A stretch of DNA of 64,000 nucleotides from JAJPKK01 sp963807015 (GCA_963807015.1 CAWEAS010000001.1:186001-250000), one strand, 5' to 3'; shown: positions 33,374-43,412, counted from the stretch's first letter. Notes: generated by a model from the letters alone, not told the origin. Program-made: numbers and translations.

Positions 33374-36300
33374 CTATTCCGCTGGAGAATCGGTCGCCGG
33401 CTGCGCTTTGCGGGCGGTGCGCCACGCGGCGGTGCGCTCGACCACAACGAAAAATGATGGCACGAACACGACGGCCAGCAAGGTCGAGGCGATCATGCCT
33501 GAGAACACCGTGATGCCGATCGATTTGCGCGCGCTCGCGCCGGCGCCGGTGGCGAGGACCAGCGGCAGCACGCCGAGAATGAAGGCGATGGACGTCATCA
33601 GGATCGGCCGGAAGCGTGCCCGCGCCCCCTCGATCGCCGCCGCCGTGATCGACATGCCGCCCGCCAATCGCTCGCGGCCGACCTCGACGATGAGGATGGC
33701 ATTCTTCGCCGACAGCGCGATCAGCAGCACGAGGCCGATCTGAACATAGAGATTGTTGTCGACCTTGAGAGCGGTCAGCAGGGTGACCGGACCGACGAGC
33801 GACAGCGGCACCGCAAGAATGACGGCAATCGGCGTAAACCAGCTTTCATATTGACCCGCGAGCACGAGGTAGACCAGCAGCAGCGCCAACGCGAAGGCGT
33901 AGTACATCTGGCTCCCGGTGATTTTCTCCTGATAGGACATCGCGGTCCATTCGTAGCCCATCCCCGGCGGCAGGGTGTGCGCCGCCGCCTCCTCCATCAG
34001 CCGCATCGCCTGCCCGCTCGATACACCGGCGGCCGGGAGGCCGATGATGCTTGCCGAAGGGTAGAGGTTGTAGAGGCTGATCAGCGACGGCCCGACCGTC
34101 GGCGTGATGCTGAGAACCGTACCGAGGGGAATCATGTTCCCGTCCGTATTGCGAACAGTCAGGTTCGCGATGTCCTCGGTTCGCAGCCGATACTGGGAAT
34201 CGGCCTGCAGGAAAATCTGGAAGACGCGCCCGAATTTGTTGAACTGGTCGACGTAGCTCGACCCGAGATAGCCGGCGAGCGCCGAGAACACCTGATCGAC
34301 GGTCACGTGAAGCGTCTCGGTCTTCACACGGTCGACGGCTATGGTGAATTGCGGCACGTCGGAGCGGAAGGTCGATTGAACGCGCTGCAGATTCGATTGG
34401 GTCGAGGCGTTGGCGACGAAAGCATCGACGGTTGCCTGCAGCTTTTCGAGATCGAAGCTCCCATCGCGCAATTCGATCTGCATCGTAGCGCCGGCTGCAT
34501 TGCCGACGCCCTGGATCGGCGGCGGCGGAAACACGAGGGTGCTCGCTTGCTCGATTGCGCCGAGGGACGCGTTGAGCGAGCCAAACAACGAGCGTAGATC
34601 CTCGCCGGCACCGCGCGCGCTCCATGGCTTGAGAATGAGATAGGCAACACCGGCATTGGCAAGCGTCGAGCTGTTGTCGAGCACCGAAATGCCGGCGATG
34701 GTCACGACTTTCGCGACGCCGGGGGTCTTGCGGGCAATCGTGGTGACCTGATCGAGCACGCGCTGGGTACGCTCGAGGGCGGCGCCGTCAGGCAACTGCA
34801 CGCTGACAAGCAGATATCCCTGGTCCTCGATCGGCAGGAACCCGGTCGCGATCCGCGTGAAGCCGTAGCCGGCAGCCGCGATGATGGCGAGACCGATCAC
34901 CACCACGATACCCGCGTGTGCAGCCATGCGCGTGATCAGCCCGGTATATCCATGCTCGGCGCGGTCATAGAGAGCATTGAATCCGCGATAGAACGCATTG
35001 CGTTGCGCCAACGGTTTGGGTGGGCGCAGCCACAGCGCACTCTGGGTCGGCTTCAAGGTTGCCGCGTTGATGGCGCTGAGCAGCGCCGTCGCCGCAATGA
35101 CGAGGGCGAACTGGGCGTACATGCGCCCCGTCAGGCCCGGTAAGAAAGCCGCCGGCATGAACACCGACATCAGCACGAGCGTGATGCCGATGATCGGAGC
35201 AAACAACTCGTCCATGGCGCGGATTGCCGCGTCGTGACCGCTCATGCCCTTCTCGATGTTATGGGCAGCGCCCTCCACCACCACGATGGCATCGTCAACG
35301 ACGATGCCGATCGAGAGCACAATCGCGAACAGGGTCGACAAGTTGACCGAAAAGCCGAGCGCCGCCATCGCGGCAAACGCACCGATGATCGTGACCGGCA
35401 CCGTCGTCGCCGGCACCAGCATGGCCCGCCAATCCTGAAGGAAGACCAGGATGACGATGAGCACCAGGATCGCCGCCTCGTAGAGGGTCTTGTAGACCTC
35501 ATGAATGGACTCATCCACGAACACCGTCGTGTCGAACGGAACGTCGTAGACGAGCCCCTGCGGAAACTCGGCCGCCAAGGCCTTCATCTTCGCCGACACT
35601 TCGTCCGCGACGTTGAGCGCGTTGGCGCCGGGCGTCTGGTAGATGGCCATGCCCGCCGCCGGACGGCCGTCGAGCGAAAAGAACTGCCCATATGTTTGGG
35701 CGCCGAGTTCGACGCGGCCGACGTCGCGCACCCGCGTGACCTCGCCGGCATTGCCGGTCTTCACGATCACGTCTGCAAATTGCGGGGCATCTTCGAGCCG
35801 GCCCATCACATTGAGCGTGTACTGAAAGGCCTGGTCGGCAGGGGCCGGTGGCATCCCGATCTGACCCGCCGTGACCTCCGAACTCTGCTGCTGCAGAGCA
35901 TTGATGACGTCCTGGACGGTCAGGCTGCGCGCCTGCATCCGGTTCGGATCAAGCCAGACGCGCATGGAATATTGGCCGGCGCCGAACACGTTGACGTTGC
36001 CGACCCCAGGAAGGCGGGAGAGTTCGTCCTTCAGACGGATGGTGGCGTAGTTCGCCAGGAAGAGGCTGTCGAAACGGGAATCGGGCGACGTCAGCGTCAC
36101 AATCTGAAGAATCGCCGTCGACTTCTTCTGCACGGTGACGCCTTGCACCTGCACCGACTGCGGCAGCGATGCCAGAGCGCTCGCCACGCGATTTTGCACG
36201 AGCACCTGTGCGAAGTTGAGATCGGTGCCGATGGAGAAGGTGACCGTCAGCGTGTAAGAGCCGTCGCTGGCGGCAAAGGACTGCATGTAGATCATGCCCT

Positions 36301-36520
36301 CGACGCCGTTGACCTGCTGTTCGATCGGCAGAGCGACGCTATCGATCACGGTCCGGGCATTTGCGCCCGGATAGCGCGTCGTCACCTGAACCGTCGGCGG
36401 AACCACATCGGGATATTGCGCAACCGGGAGCCGGTAGAGCGCAACCGCGCCGATGACAACCATCAGAACCGCGATGACGTTGGCGAGGACCGGCCGTTCG
36501 ATGAAAAATTTCGAGATCAT
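33374..36520 (-). CDS. RND multidrug efflux inner-membrane transporter (HAE1/AcrB family)
   Basis: 1048 residues, the usual AcrB length. It starts MISKFFIERPVLANVIAVLM and has twelve membrane segments in two halves. The proton-relay Asp pair is in IGIVVDDAIVVVEGAAHNIE and the lysine in LIALSAKNAILIVEVGRERL. The porter and docking domains carry QVTTRYPGANARTVIDSVAL and the AcrB-like QTYGQFFSLDGRPAAGMAIY. It would pump hydrophobic compounds from inner membrane/periplasm through a TolC-type channel. The adaptor gene is immediately upstream with seven bases between. No outer-membrane channel gene is present, so a genome-wide one is probably used. Confidence 0.95.
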   Translation of the reverse strand: MISKFFIERPVLANVIAVLMVVIGAVALYRLPVAQYPDVVPPTVQVTTRYPGANARTVIDSVALPIEQQVNGVEGMIYMQSFAASDGSYTLTVTFSIGTDLNFAQVLVQNRVASALASLPQSVQVQGVTVQKKSTAILQIVTLTSPDSRFDSLFLANYATIRLKDELSRLPGVGNVNVFGAGQYSMRVWLDPNRMQARSLTVQDVINALQQQSSEVTAGQIGMPPAPADQAFQYTLNVMGRLEDAPQFADVIVKTGNAGEVTRVRDVGRVELGAQTYGQFFSLDGRPAAGMAIYQTPGANALNVADEVSAKMKALAAEFPQGLVYDVPFDTTVFVDESIHEVYKTLYEAAILVLIVILVFLQDWRAMLVPATTVPVTIIGAFAAMAALGFSVNLSTLFAIVLSIGIVVDDAIVVVEGAAHNIEKGMSGHDAAIRAMDELFAPIIGITLVLMSVFMPAAFLPGLTGRMYAQFALVIAATALLSAINAATLKPTQSALWLRPPKPLAQRNAFYRGFNALYDRAEHGYTGLITRMAAHAGIVVVIGLAIIAAAGYGFTRIATGFLPIEDQGYLLVSVQLPDGAALERTQRVLDQVTTIARKTPGVAKVVTIAGISVLDNSSTLANAGVAYLILKPWSARGAGEDLRSLFGSLNASLGAIEQASTLVFPPPPIQGVGNAAGATMQIELRDGSFDLEKLQATVDAFVANASTQSNLQRVQSTFRSDVPQFTIAVDRVKTETLHVTVDQVFSALAGYLGSSYVDQFNKFGRVFQIFLQADSQYRLRTEDIANLTVRNTDGNMIPLGTVLSITPTVGPSLISLYNLYPSASIIGLPAAGVSSGQAMRLMEEAAAHTLPPGMGYEWTAMSYQEKITGSQMYYAFALALLLVYLVLAGQYESWFTPIAVILAVPLSLVGPVTLLTALKVDNNLYVQIGLVLLIALSAKNAILIVEVGRERLAGGMSITAAAIEGARARFRPILMTSIAFILGVLPLVLATGAGASARKSIGITVFSGMIASTLLAVVFVPSFFVVVERTAAWRTARKAQPATDSPAE

Positions 36521-36527
36521 GGCGCCG

Positions 36528-37688
36528 CTACTGTGCGCCGGTCGCAGAGGCCGCGGCCGCTTGCATTTGTGGCTCGACCTTCTGCCCAGGAACGGCGCGC
36601 AAAACGCCGGCGACGATAACGCGATCTTGCCCGGTCAGGCCGCTATCGATGACCCGCAGTTGGTCCATCAGAGGTCCTACTTTGACGTTGCGGTGTTCCA
36701 CCACGTCGTCCTTGTTGACGACGAGCACGTAGCGTCCCGTCTGATCGCTGCCGAGCGCCACATCGGGAACGAGCACGGCATTGACATCATGGTCCTCGGG
36801 AATGCGCACGCGCACGAAATAGCCCGGCAGCAGGCTGCGGTCGGTGTTCTGGAAGATGGCCCGTGCTGCGAGCGTTCCGGTCGAGGTGTTGATGGTTGGC
36901 GACGCATAGTCGAGTGTTCCGACGTGCGGATAGCCGGTCTCGGTTTGCAGGCCGATTTCGACGGGTACCTTCTTGAGATCCTCGGGCGTCAAGCCCCGCC
37001 GCGCGATTTCCGCACGCACCCGCAGGACATCCGTCTCGGCAATGTTGAAGTTCGCATAGATTGGGGCGACCTGAACGATCGTTGCGAGTACGGTCGGCGT
37101 TGCGCTGCCGCCGACGTACTCGCCGACTGAGACCTGGCGCGCGGTCACGATGCCGTCGAACGGCGCTTTGACGTGAGCGTAATCGTTGTTGAGTGCGGCG
37201 AGTTTCGTGTTGGCCTGGGCCTGCTGATAGCTCGCCTCGGCGTTGTCGCGGGTGGCAAGGGCTTGATCGTATAACTGCCGGCTGGTTGCGTTAGTGGTCA
37301 CGAGAGTGGCCTGGCGGTCAAAGTCGGCCTGCGCTTGCTTCAATGTCGCCAGTGCTCCGGCCTCTGCCTCCCGCGCCTGCCGCAGCTTGACCTCATAGGG
37401 TTCCGGTTCGATGGTGAAGAGGAGATCGCCCTTCTTGACCGACGCGCCGTCCGTGTAATCGACGCTGTTGACGAACCCGGGCACCCGCGCCACGAGATCG
37501 GCCGAGTTGATCGCGGCGGTGTTCCCGGTGACCTCGAGATAACGGGTCACCGGCTTCACGACGGGAAGGGCGACCGTCACCTTCGGCGGCGGCGGCGCGA
37601 CGTAGTGATTCTCGCCGCTGCAGCCTGCGAGCGCGATGCCCATCGCGGCCACCGGCACGAGCATTTTGCGTGTGGAAGCGCCTGCCAT
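36528..37688 (-). CDS. RND efflux periplasmic adaptor lipoprotein (AcrA/MexA family)
   Basis: 386 residues from the ATG at 37688 (MAGASTRKMLVPVAAMGIAL); a longer frame to 37754 has no better start. The lipobox LAGC follows at once, so it is an inner-membrane-anchored lipoprotein. The membrane-fusion blocks are VARVPGFVNSVDYTDGASVK and KGDLLFTIEPEPYEVKLRQA, a coiled-coil hairpin (residues roughly 95-165), then NDYAHVKAPFDGIVTARQVS and the C-terminal TGQDRVIVAGVLRAVPGQKV. It links the RND pump at 33374 to an outer-membrane channel. No TetR-type repressor flanks the pair; the next gene upstream is divergent. Confidence 0.95.
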   Translation of the reverse strand: MAGASTRKMLVPVAAMGIALAGCSGENHYVAPPPPKVTVALPVVKPVTRYLEVTGNTAAINSADLVARVPGFVNSVDYTDGASVKKGDLLFTIEPEPYEVKLRQAREAEAGALATLKQAQADFDRQATLVTTNATSRQLYDQALATRDNAEASYQQAQANTKLAALNNDYAHVKAPFDGIVTARQVSVGEYVGGSATPTVLATIVQVAPIYANFNIAETDVLRVRAEIARRGLTPEDLKKVPVEIGLQTETGYPHVGTLDYASPTINTSTGTLAARAIFQNTDRSLLPGYFVRVRIPEDHDVNAVLVPDVALGSDQTGRYVLVVNKDDVVEHRNVKVGPLMDQLRVIDSGLTGQDRVIVAGVLRAVPGQKVEPQMQAAAASATGAQ

Positions 37689-37952
37689 CGCATGACTCCG
37701 CGAGCGTTTGCCGCCCGATTTTTTGCGACCGGGCCGGCGATCACACTGAGGCAATCTACCAATTCAATGGGACAGCCGGAAGACTTAGGCTCCCTCGTTC
37801 TTTAAAGCCACTTTAAAGCGTCGCACCGTTCTGCAAAGATTTGCGTGCCGCTGCGAGGATGCTGACGGCGTCTCGACCAACGGCTTCTCCTGGACGTGTA
37901 TCGTCGTGATGATGTGTGGGAGCCCAGCTTTGCTCACCTCTGACGTGCCGAG

Positions 37953-39827
37953 ATGATTGCGCCTGAAGTGTCATCGTTCGAACGCCGGCCGCCGCCGGTG
38001 CTGGCCATCGGCATCAGCGGGCAACGTGAGCTCGCAATCACGGGACCGGCCGCTGATTTGGTTACGGCGAGGCTCAACGACTTGTTTGCCCGACTTGCCG
38101 TTGCACTGAAAACAGCAATCGCGAGCGAAGCGGATTTCTTTGCGCCAACGACGCCTACAATGCGAGTGGTCAGCATGTCCGCGAGCGGTGCCGGTTCTTT
38201 CGCCGTACGCGCAGCGCGCGACCATGGCGCCGAAGTAGGCTATGTGCTGCCGTTTCCACTCGCCGAATATCGCCAGGATTTCTCCAGCGAGGAGGAATAC
38301 GCAGCCTTCAAAGCCGATATCGCCAGCGCGGGCGCCGCGTTCGTTCTGCCGGGGACGCAGTGGGAGGGGGCGCGGGCCTATGAACGCGCTTATGAGGTGA
38401 TCCTTGCCAATGTTGATCTGCTGGTCGCCATATGGGACGGCGAGCGTGCCAAGGGCGCCGACGGCACTAGCGACGTCGTGCAAGGCGCGGCAACGCGCGG
38501 CATGCCCGTCATCGTCATCCCGCCTGACGAAGCAGTGGCGCCCTATCTCCTGACGCGCCCCGATGAGAACATGCTAGCGGCACCGACCGACCTCGTCGCA
38601 ACGCCGCTCGACCTCGACCTCACGGATATCATTGCTGCACAACTGCTGCCGCCGCCCGGATCAACCAAACGCCAAGGTCTCCTCGACTTTATAAGTGAAG
38701 CGCCGAGCCAACGTAGCCTGCGGCACGAATATTCCATCCTTCTGCGCGCATTTGGGGCAACCGGACCGCGGACCCCCGATCCCTCGCCGAACCGCCCCGG
38801 GGAGACGCCGGAACTCGCTCCACGTTCCACCGCGCTCGAGCCCCTGGTCGGCTGGATCGACGAGCTCGCCAATCACTATGCCCTGCGCTATCGCTCGAGC
38901 GTCACGAGCGAGTTCCTGATCATCATCATCTCGGCATTCGTCGCTGCCCTGGTGATGCTCACATTTCCCAACATCACCGGTTCTTCGGTCTTCGCACAGA
39001 CGGCGATCGGCGCGCTGGTGATCATCGACGTCGCGGTGCGTTCGAAACAGCGATGGCAGGAGCGCTGGCTCGATTACCGGCTGATCGCCGAACGCTTGCG
39101 ATGCCTGCGGTTCCTCCATCCGCTCGGACGGACGCTCTCCTTCGCGTCGCCCTTTGCCCGAGGGCCCGGGCTGACGTGGGTCGACTGGTATTTCCGCCGC
39201 TTCGAACGGGCGCTTGGCGTCCACAGCGCGGAAATGACGCCCGCGTTTGTCGACGCGGCGTGGCGGCAATTGTCTGATTTCGATATCCCTGGCCAGATCA
39301 CCTATCACCGCCGCGCATTCGTGCGCTTCAACATTCTCGAGCGGCGGATGTCCGCGTTGGCGACGGTCGCGTTTGTCCTGACCGGTGCGGTGGCGCTGGC
39401 CTTCGCCATCTGGGCTTACCACAAGGGCGGCTTTGCCGCGGTGGAGTGGCGGGCGTATCCGATCATTCTCCTATTCGTGTTGCCGGCGGCGGTGTCGGCC
39501 TTCAACGGCTTCCGCGCCGATGCCGATCTTGTGCGGCTGGTGGAACGCGCTGCCGCGACCAGCACTGCACTCGGCAGATTACGACGGGCCGTGCGCGCTG
39601 CGACACCGAATTACGATCGCGTCGCCATCGCAGCCGAGCGGCTCGCCGCCATCATGGCGGGCGAACTATCCGAGTGGCGCTTCGTACTCGAAAGTCGGCG
39701 CAAGCGCACCGGCCATCGCTACGCCCTCGGTCGAGCCCGGTTACGCACCAGGGTCAGTCGATGGCTCGCGAATTCGCCATTTGGCCGGCTTGTGCCGAAC
39801 CGCGCCCGCTCCGACCCCTCGTCTTGA
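37953..39827 (+). CDS. SLOG-like ligand-binding domain fused to a SLATT-like multi-TM effector domain
   Basis: 624 residues. Residues 15-195 look like a SLOG/Rossmann nucleotide-ligand domain: LAIGISGQRELAITG (GHR-like loop), VVSMSASGAGSFAVRAARDH, VDLLVAIWDGERAKGADGTS and GMPVIVIPPDE. After a Pro-rich linker (270-290), membrane segments fall at about 321-339 and 345-361, followed by the SLATT-style RSKQRWQERWLDYRLIAERL, then a second pair at 468-488 and 502-518 (FNILERRMSALATVAF before it). SLOG and SLATT domains were predicted as sensor and membrane effector in nucleotide-signal defence and conflict systems; having both in one chain suggests a self-contained sensor/effector. Assignment is by pattern reading, without a profile search. 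Confidence 0.6.
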   Translation: MIAPEVSSFERRPPPVLAIGISGQRELAITGPAADLVTARLNDLFARLAVALKTAIASEADFFAPTTPTMRVVSMSASGAGSFAVRAARDHGAEVGYVLPFPLAEYRQDFSSEEEYAAFKADIASAGAAFVLPGTQWEGARAYERAYEVILANVDLLVAIWDGERAKGADGTSDVVQGAATRGMPVIVIPPDEAVAPYLLTRPDENMLAAPTDLVATPLDLDLTDIIAAQLLPPPGSTKRQGLLDFISEAPSQRSLRHEYSILLRAFGATGPRTPDPSPNRPGETPELAPRSTALEPLVGWIDELANHYALRYRSSVTSEFLIIIISAFVAALVMLTFPNITGSSVFAQTAIGALVIIDVAVRSKQRWQERWLDYRLIAERLRCLRFLHPLGRTLSFASPFARGPGLTWVDWYFRRFERALGVHSAEMTPAFVDAAWRQLSDFDIPGQITYHRRAFVRFNILERRMSALATVAFVLTGAVALAFAIWAYHKGGFAAVEWRAYPIILLFVLPAAVSAFNGFRADADLVRLVERAAATSTALGRLRRAVRAATPNYDRVAIAAERLAAIMAGELSEWRFVLESRRKRTGHRYALGRARLRTRVSRWLANSPFGRLVPNRARSDPSS

Positions 39828-39899
39828 ATCCTCCCCAATAAGGCCGCGCAAATGTCACGGTGCTTGACCTTCCCCCGCTTTCCAGGTGAAGATTAAAAA

Positions 39900-41214
39900 T
39901 TGTTGGGGGATTGGGCGTTGCGTGGTCTGTTGCAGTGGCGCGTTTTGCGCGCGGTATTGCCTGTTTGCGCGGCCGCACTCACGGCGCAATGCGCTGTCGT
40001 CGACAACATCGACGGCCGCATCATGCAGACCAACCGCAGTTCGGAGATGGCGCGCAACGAGTCCACCCTTCTGAACATCCTGCGCGCCAGCAACGATTCT
40101 CCGCTGAATTTTGTGGCATTCGCCCGCGTGACCGGCATTACGACAGTCGGTATGGGCGCCGGATTACCGAGCTTCCTGACGGGCCCCTATCCAATTCCTG
40201 CCAACACCGCAGCTAACGGCACGCGCGACGCGACCATCGGCTCGACGACGCTCAGTGGCACGTCGCTCGCGACCAATTCGTATGATCTTACCGTTCTGGA
40301 ATCGAAGGAATTTTATGAGGCGTTGCTCAGTCCGATCGACCTGCCGATCGTGAATTACTTCATTCGGCAGGGATATCCGCACGAATTGATATTCTGGCTC
40401 TTTGTTGACTCGGTCCGTGAAACAACCCGCGGGTCGACGCATGAATATCAAAACATTCCCGACCTCCCCCCGCAGGTCGTGGGAGGGATGTCATACACCT
40501 TCCGCGACATGATCAAGCTCGCCGTCGCCACGGGATTGAGCATCGAGTTCGAAGGCCGTCGAGGTATCGACGGGTTCCGCCAGTTCCGGCGGCGCCAAGT
40601 CGGGCAAGGCGCAAACCGGGGTCGGGACCGTGTCCGTCACCAGCGAGAGCGGCGGAGGCGCAAACAAAGCGACGAAGACGGAGGTGTTTGCGCGAGTGTG
40701 TTTCGACCAAGTCTTGGTTGACCGGTACAGGAAGTACTTTGGGAACGACCCGGAATTTCAACAGATCTACGCGGAGCACCTGCAGCCGATGCCGCGGTGC
40801 TACTCGTCCTGGACACCGCAAAAGAGCACCGATTCAAACTCAGGTACTCAGAACGACACTTTGAAATTCACCCTGACCAGCCCGACCTACGGGCGCGTCG
40901 ACTATCAGATTTTCACCCGCTCGACCTTGGGCGTCTATCGCTACCTTGGCCAGATTCTCCGGGAGGGAAAGGTCGAAGAGATGGTCACGTTCGGAAGACC
41001 GACCGATCCCGACAGGCGCATTCTCGCGCTCAATCGAAATTCGATCATTGGCAAGTGCTTCACCGAGGTCAGTTACGACGGCGTGCATTTCTGTGTTCCC
41101 GACAAAGGCACCTCAAACACCAAGCAGACTTTTGCCATGCTGGCGCAGTTGGTCGCGCTGAAGACGCAGACCAACGACCTTGCCATCACGCCGGTGGTAC
41201 GCCTCGCGCAATAG
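39900..41214 (+). pseudogene. Envelope protein of unknown function, interrupted by an apparent +1 frameshift
   Basis: Starts at a TTG at 39900, or better at the TTG at 39918 with GGGGGA seven bases upstream (MRGLLQWRVLRAVLPVCAAA, then LTAQC, a weak lipobox or signal peptide). It reads MARNESTLLNILRASNDSPL, NSYDLTVLESKEFYEALLSP and MSYTFRDMIKLAVATGLSIE, then shifts frame near 40551. The continuation is read from another frame: ARVCFDQVLVDRYRKYFGND, GRVDYQIFTRSTLGVYRYLG and NSIIGKCFTEVSYDGVHFCV. Dropping one base of GAAGG gives a single product of about 437 residues. It lies 72 bases after the SLOG/SLATT gene on the same strand, so co-transcription is possible. I know no function. Confidence 0.65.
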
Positions 41215-41242
41215 GGTCAAAGCACCGCGCAACCGGGCCCAA

Positions 41243-42289
41243 CTAGACACCTGTCAGCAGGCTTGCAGCCTCCCCGGCGGCGCCGATGAGCGCCGGCGCA
41301 CCGAGGAGCACCGGCAGGCCATCCATCGTGGTTGCAGCCTGCACGGATACGATGCCGCTCGGAGCGTGACCGTCCTTGATGCGCGAGCCCATCAGGGCTT
41401 CGAGCGGCTGACCGGTCCGGCAACCCTCCACCAGATACGAGGCAAAGGGCGCAAAGCCGCGGCCGCTCGGCAGATCGGCGACGGCCGCAGCGAATGCCGG
41501 CGCAATCGCGTTGATGTCGAATGGCCCGCCGTGATCGAACGTCGCGACGCGGCGGACCCACACGCCTTTGTAGGCAACGCTGACGCGAACGGCGAACCGC
41601 GGACCGATAGCTGCATCATCCTCGATGCGCACGAACCGGGCGTCGCGCGACAAATCCGGCGCCGCCGCCACATAGATCTCTTCCGCCCCGTGCCGACGTG
41701 CCTCGCCTTCGACCGCTCCGACAATGGCGCGGATACCTGCGGAAGCTGGCGGCGGGTGAGCAAGAGCGACGTGCGCGATTGCCGTAGCCCGGTTGGCCAG
41801 CATGATCTCGGTTGGATCGGCCGACTGGCGCACCGTGGCGAAGAGATCGCTGGCGTCCGACAGCGTCAGATGCGGTCCGTTCTCGGCGAGATCGTCCGCA
41901 ATGCTGAGAGAGAGTTCGTCGAGATCGACCACTCCCACCACAGCGTCATCTTTTGCGGCGGCGACAAGTCGGGCCGCTTCGATGCCCACGCGCGGCGTGT
42001 GAATCACCTGTCCGACGCGACTGGTACGCTCGATCCAGGGTTTCACGCGAAAGGTCAACGCAACGACGAACGCCGTCGGTCCCGCTTTGGGCACCACCAG
42101 CACCGCTTCGGACCAATAGGGTACGAATCCCGTGAGCCACGACACCGCCGCCGGCCGGGTGTTGTTGGTGTAGACGAGAACCGCATCGAGCTTCGCCGCG
42201 GTCATCGCGGCGCGCAGGCGCGCGAGCCGCGTGTCGAGCACGGCATCGGGCAATTCCGTGAGCGAGCGCGAGATGAGGCCACGGCGCAT
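41243..42289 (-). CDS. Creatinase/aminopeptidase-P-fold (M24-like) protein, metal ligands missing
   Basis: 348 residues from the ATG at 42289, two bases after the upstream gene's stop. The N-terminal half fits the creatinase_N fold (RLARLRAAMTAAKLDAVLVY, TNNTRPAAVSWLTGFVPYWS). The C-terminal half is a pita-bread-like domain (SADPTEIMLANRATAIAHVA, IGPRFAVRVSVAYKGVWVRR), but the D, D, H, E, E ligands of true M24 peptidases are not seen. It could be a non-metal hydrolase like creatinase, or a partner subunit of the next protein. Last gene of the hydantoinase-B operon. Confidence 0.7.
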   Translation of the reverse strand: MRRGLISRSLTELPDAVLDTRLARLRAAMTAAKLDAVLVYTNNTRPAAVSWLTGFVPYWSEAVLVVPKAGPTAFVVALTFRVKPWIERTSRVGQVIHTPRVGIEAARLVAAAKDDAVVGVVDLDELSLSIADDLAENGPHLTLSDASDLFATVRQSADPTEIMLANRATAIAHVALAHPPPASAGIRAIVGAVEGEARRHGAEEIYVAAAPDLSRDARFVRIEDDAAIGPRFAVRVSVAYKGVWVRRVATFDHGGPFDINAIAPAFAAAVADLPSGRGFAPFASYLVEGCRTGQPLEALMGSRIKDGHAPSGIVSVQAATTMDGLPVLLGAPALIGAAGEAASLLTGV

Positions 42290-42291
42290 GG

Positions 42292-43407
42292 TCACACCGC
42301 CAATTCGAACAATTCGCGCGGCGTGCGACACAGCACCTCGACGCCGGCCTCGGTTACCACCACGGCGTCGCCGAGCACGATGTAGCCGACTTCGGGATGA
42401 TAGGTGTTGGGGTGCACGATCAGCGCCATGCCGGGCACGAGCTCGGTTTCGACATCCTCCAGGATGTGCGGCTTGAAATCGCAGAACAGCCCGATGCCGT
42501 GGCCGCGCACGCGCGTGTATCGGTTGGTGACGTAATCGCCGAGGCCGTATTTGCGAAACACGTCGTTCTCGGCGCGCGCGACGTCGGCTGCGGTGACGCC
42601 GGGTTTGACCGCGGCGATGCCCGCATCAAGAGCTTCGCGGAACACGGCGAAGGCCCGCGCCTGCGCGGCGGTCGCCTTGCCTGCCACCATCGTGCGGCAG
42701 ATCTGGACGTAGTAGCCCCTCACGGCGGGCGTCAGTTCGGTCGTCACGAGATCGCCCGGTGCGATCAGCCGCTCGGACGGCGGTGTCATGCCAAACACAT
42801 CCTTGCCGCCCGAGCCGATAATCATGAAATTGTCGGGTGAGCCGCGGCGGCGCAAATAGTCTTCGAGATCGGCGACGATCTCATATTGCGCGCGCCCCGG
42901 CCGCACCGCCTTGCGAAATTCGACATAGGCGTCGTCGGCGAGCCGCGCCGCCTGGCGTATCGCCTCGATCTCAGCCGGCAGCTTGTACATGAGCAGCCGG
43001 TCGAGGAGCGCAGTCGCATCCTCGATCTTGAAACTGCGGTCGGCGTCGGCGAGCCACTTCGGAAAAAATTTGCGCGGCGCCGCCGCCAGTCGGTGATTGG
43101 CGACGCGGTCGAGCCGTTTGCCGACGGCACGAACGATATCGCCGGCGAACGTCACGGTGACGTGCGGGACCTCTGCCTCGGCGCGCTCGCCATCAGTCGC
43201 GCTGTCGAGGAAAAGCTCGACGGCGCCGTCAGCCGACATCACGGCGATGCCGTGTCCCTCGAGAATGCCGAAGTCTGCCACATAGCGCAGGTAGTCGCCC
43301 TGCCAGGCGTTGCCGTAGGCAACGATCTCGTCGATGCCGGCCGCCTGCATTGCCATAAGCAGGCGCTTGCGGCGCGCGGCGGCAAGATCCTCTTCGGTAC
43401 CTTTCAC
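42292..43407 (-). CDS. Creatinase-like M24 family protein with altered metal site
   Basis: 371 residues. An N-terminal creatinase domain (MAMQAAGIDEIVAYGNAWQG, LRYVADFGILEGHG) precedes a pita-bread fold with YKLPAEIEAIRQAARLADDA, RRRGSPDNFMIIGSGG, RVRGHGIGLFCDF and ELVPGMALIVHPNTY. Where M24 enzymes have two metal-binding aspartates this protein has TTELTPAVRGYYVQICRTM, and the C-terminal Glu ligands are also not obvious. Creatinase itself is a metal-free member that hydrolyses a guanidino C-N bond. The preceding hydantoinase-B gene supports a role in breakdown of a cyclic amide or urea-like compound. Five bases separate it from that gene. Confidence 0.82.
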   Translation of the reverse strand: MKGTEEDLAAARRKRLLMAMQAAGIDEIVAYGNAWQGDYLRYVADFGILEGHGIAVMSADGAVELFLDSATDGERAEAEVPHVTVTFAGDIVRAVGKRLDRVANHRLAAAPRKFFPKWLADADRSFKIEDATALLDRLLMYKLPAEIEAIRQAARLADDAYVEFRKAVRPGRAQYEIVADLEDYLRRRGSPDNFMIIGSGGKDVFGMTPPSERLIAPGDLVTTELTPAVRGYYVQICRTMVAGKATAAQARAFAVFREALDAGIAAVKPGVTAADVARAENDVFRKYGLGDYVTNRYTRVRGHGIGLFCDFKPHILEDVETELVPGMALIVHPNTYHPEVGYIVLGDAVVVTEAGVEVLCRTPRELFELAV

Positions 43408-43412
43408 GCGCC

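Noticed and set aside
35234..36619. Long plus-strand frame inside the RND transporter gene
   Set aside because: The minus-strand RND protein is full length and conserved; this frame is Arg/His-rich and without motifs.
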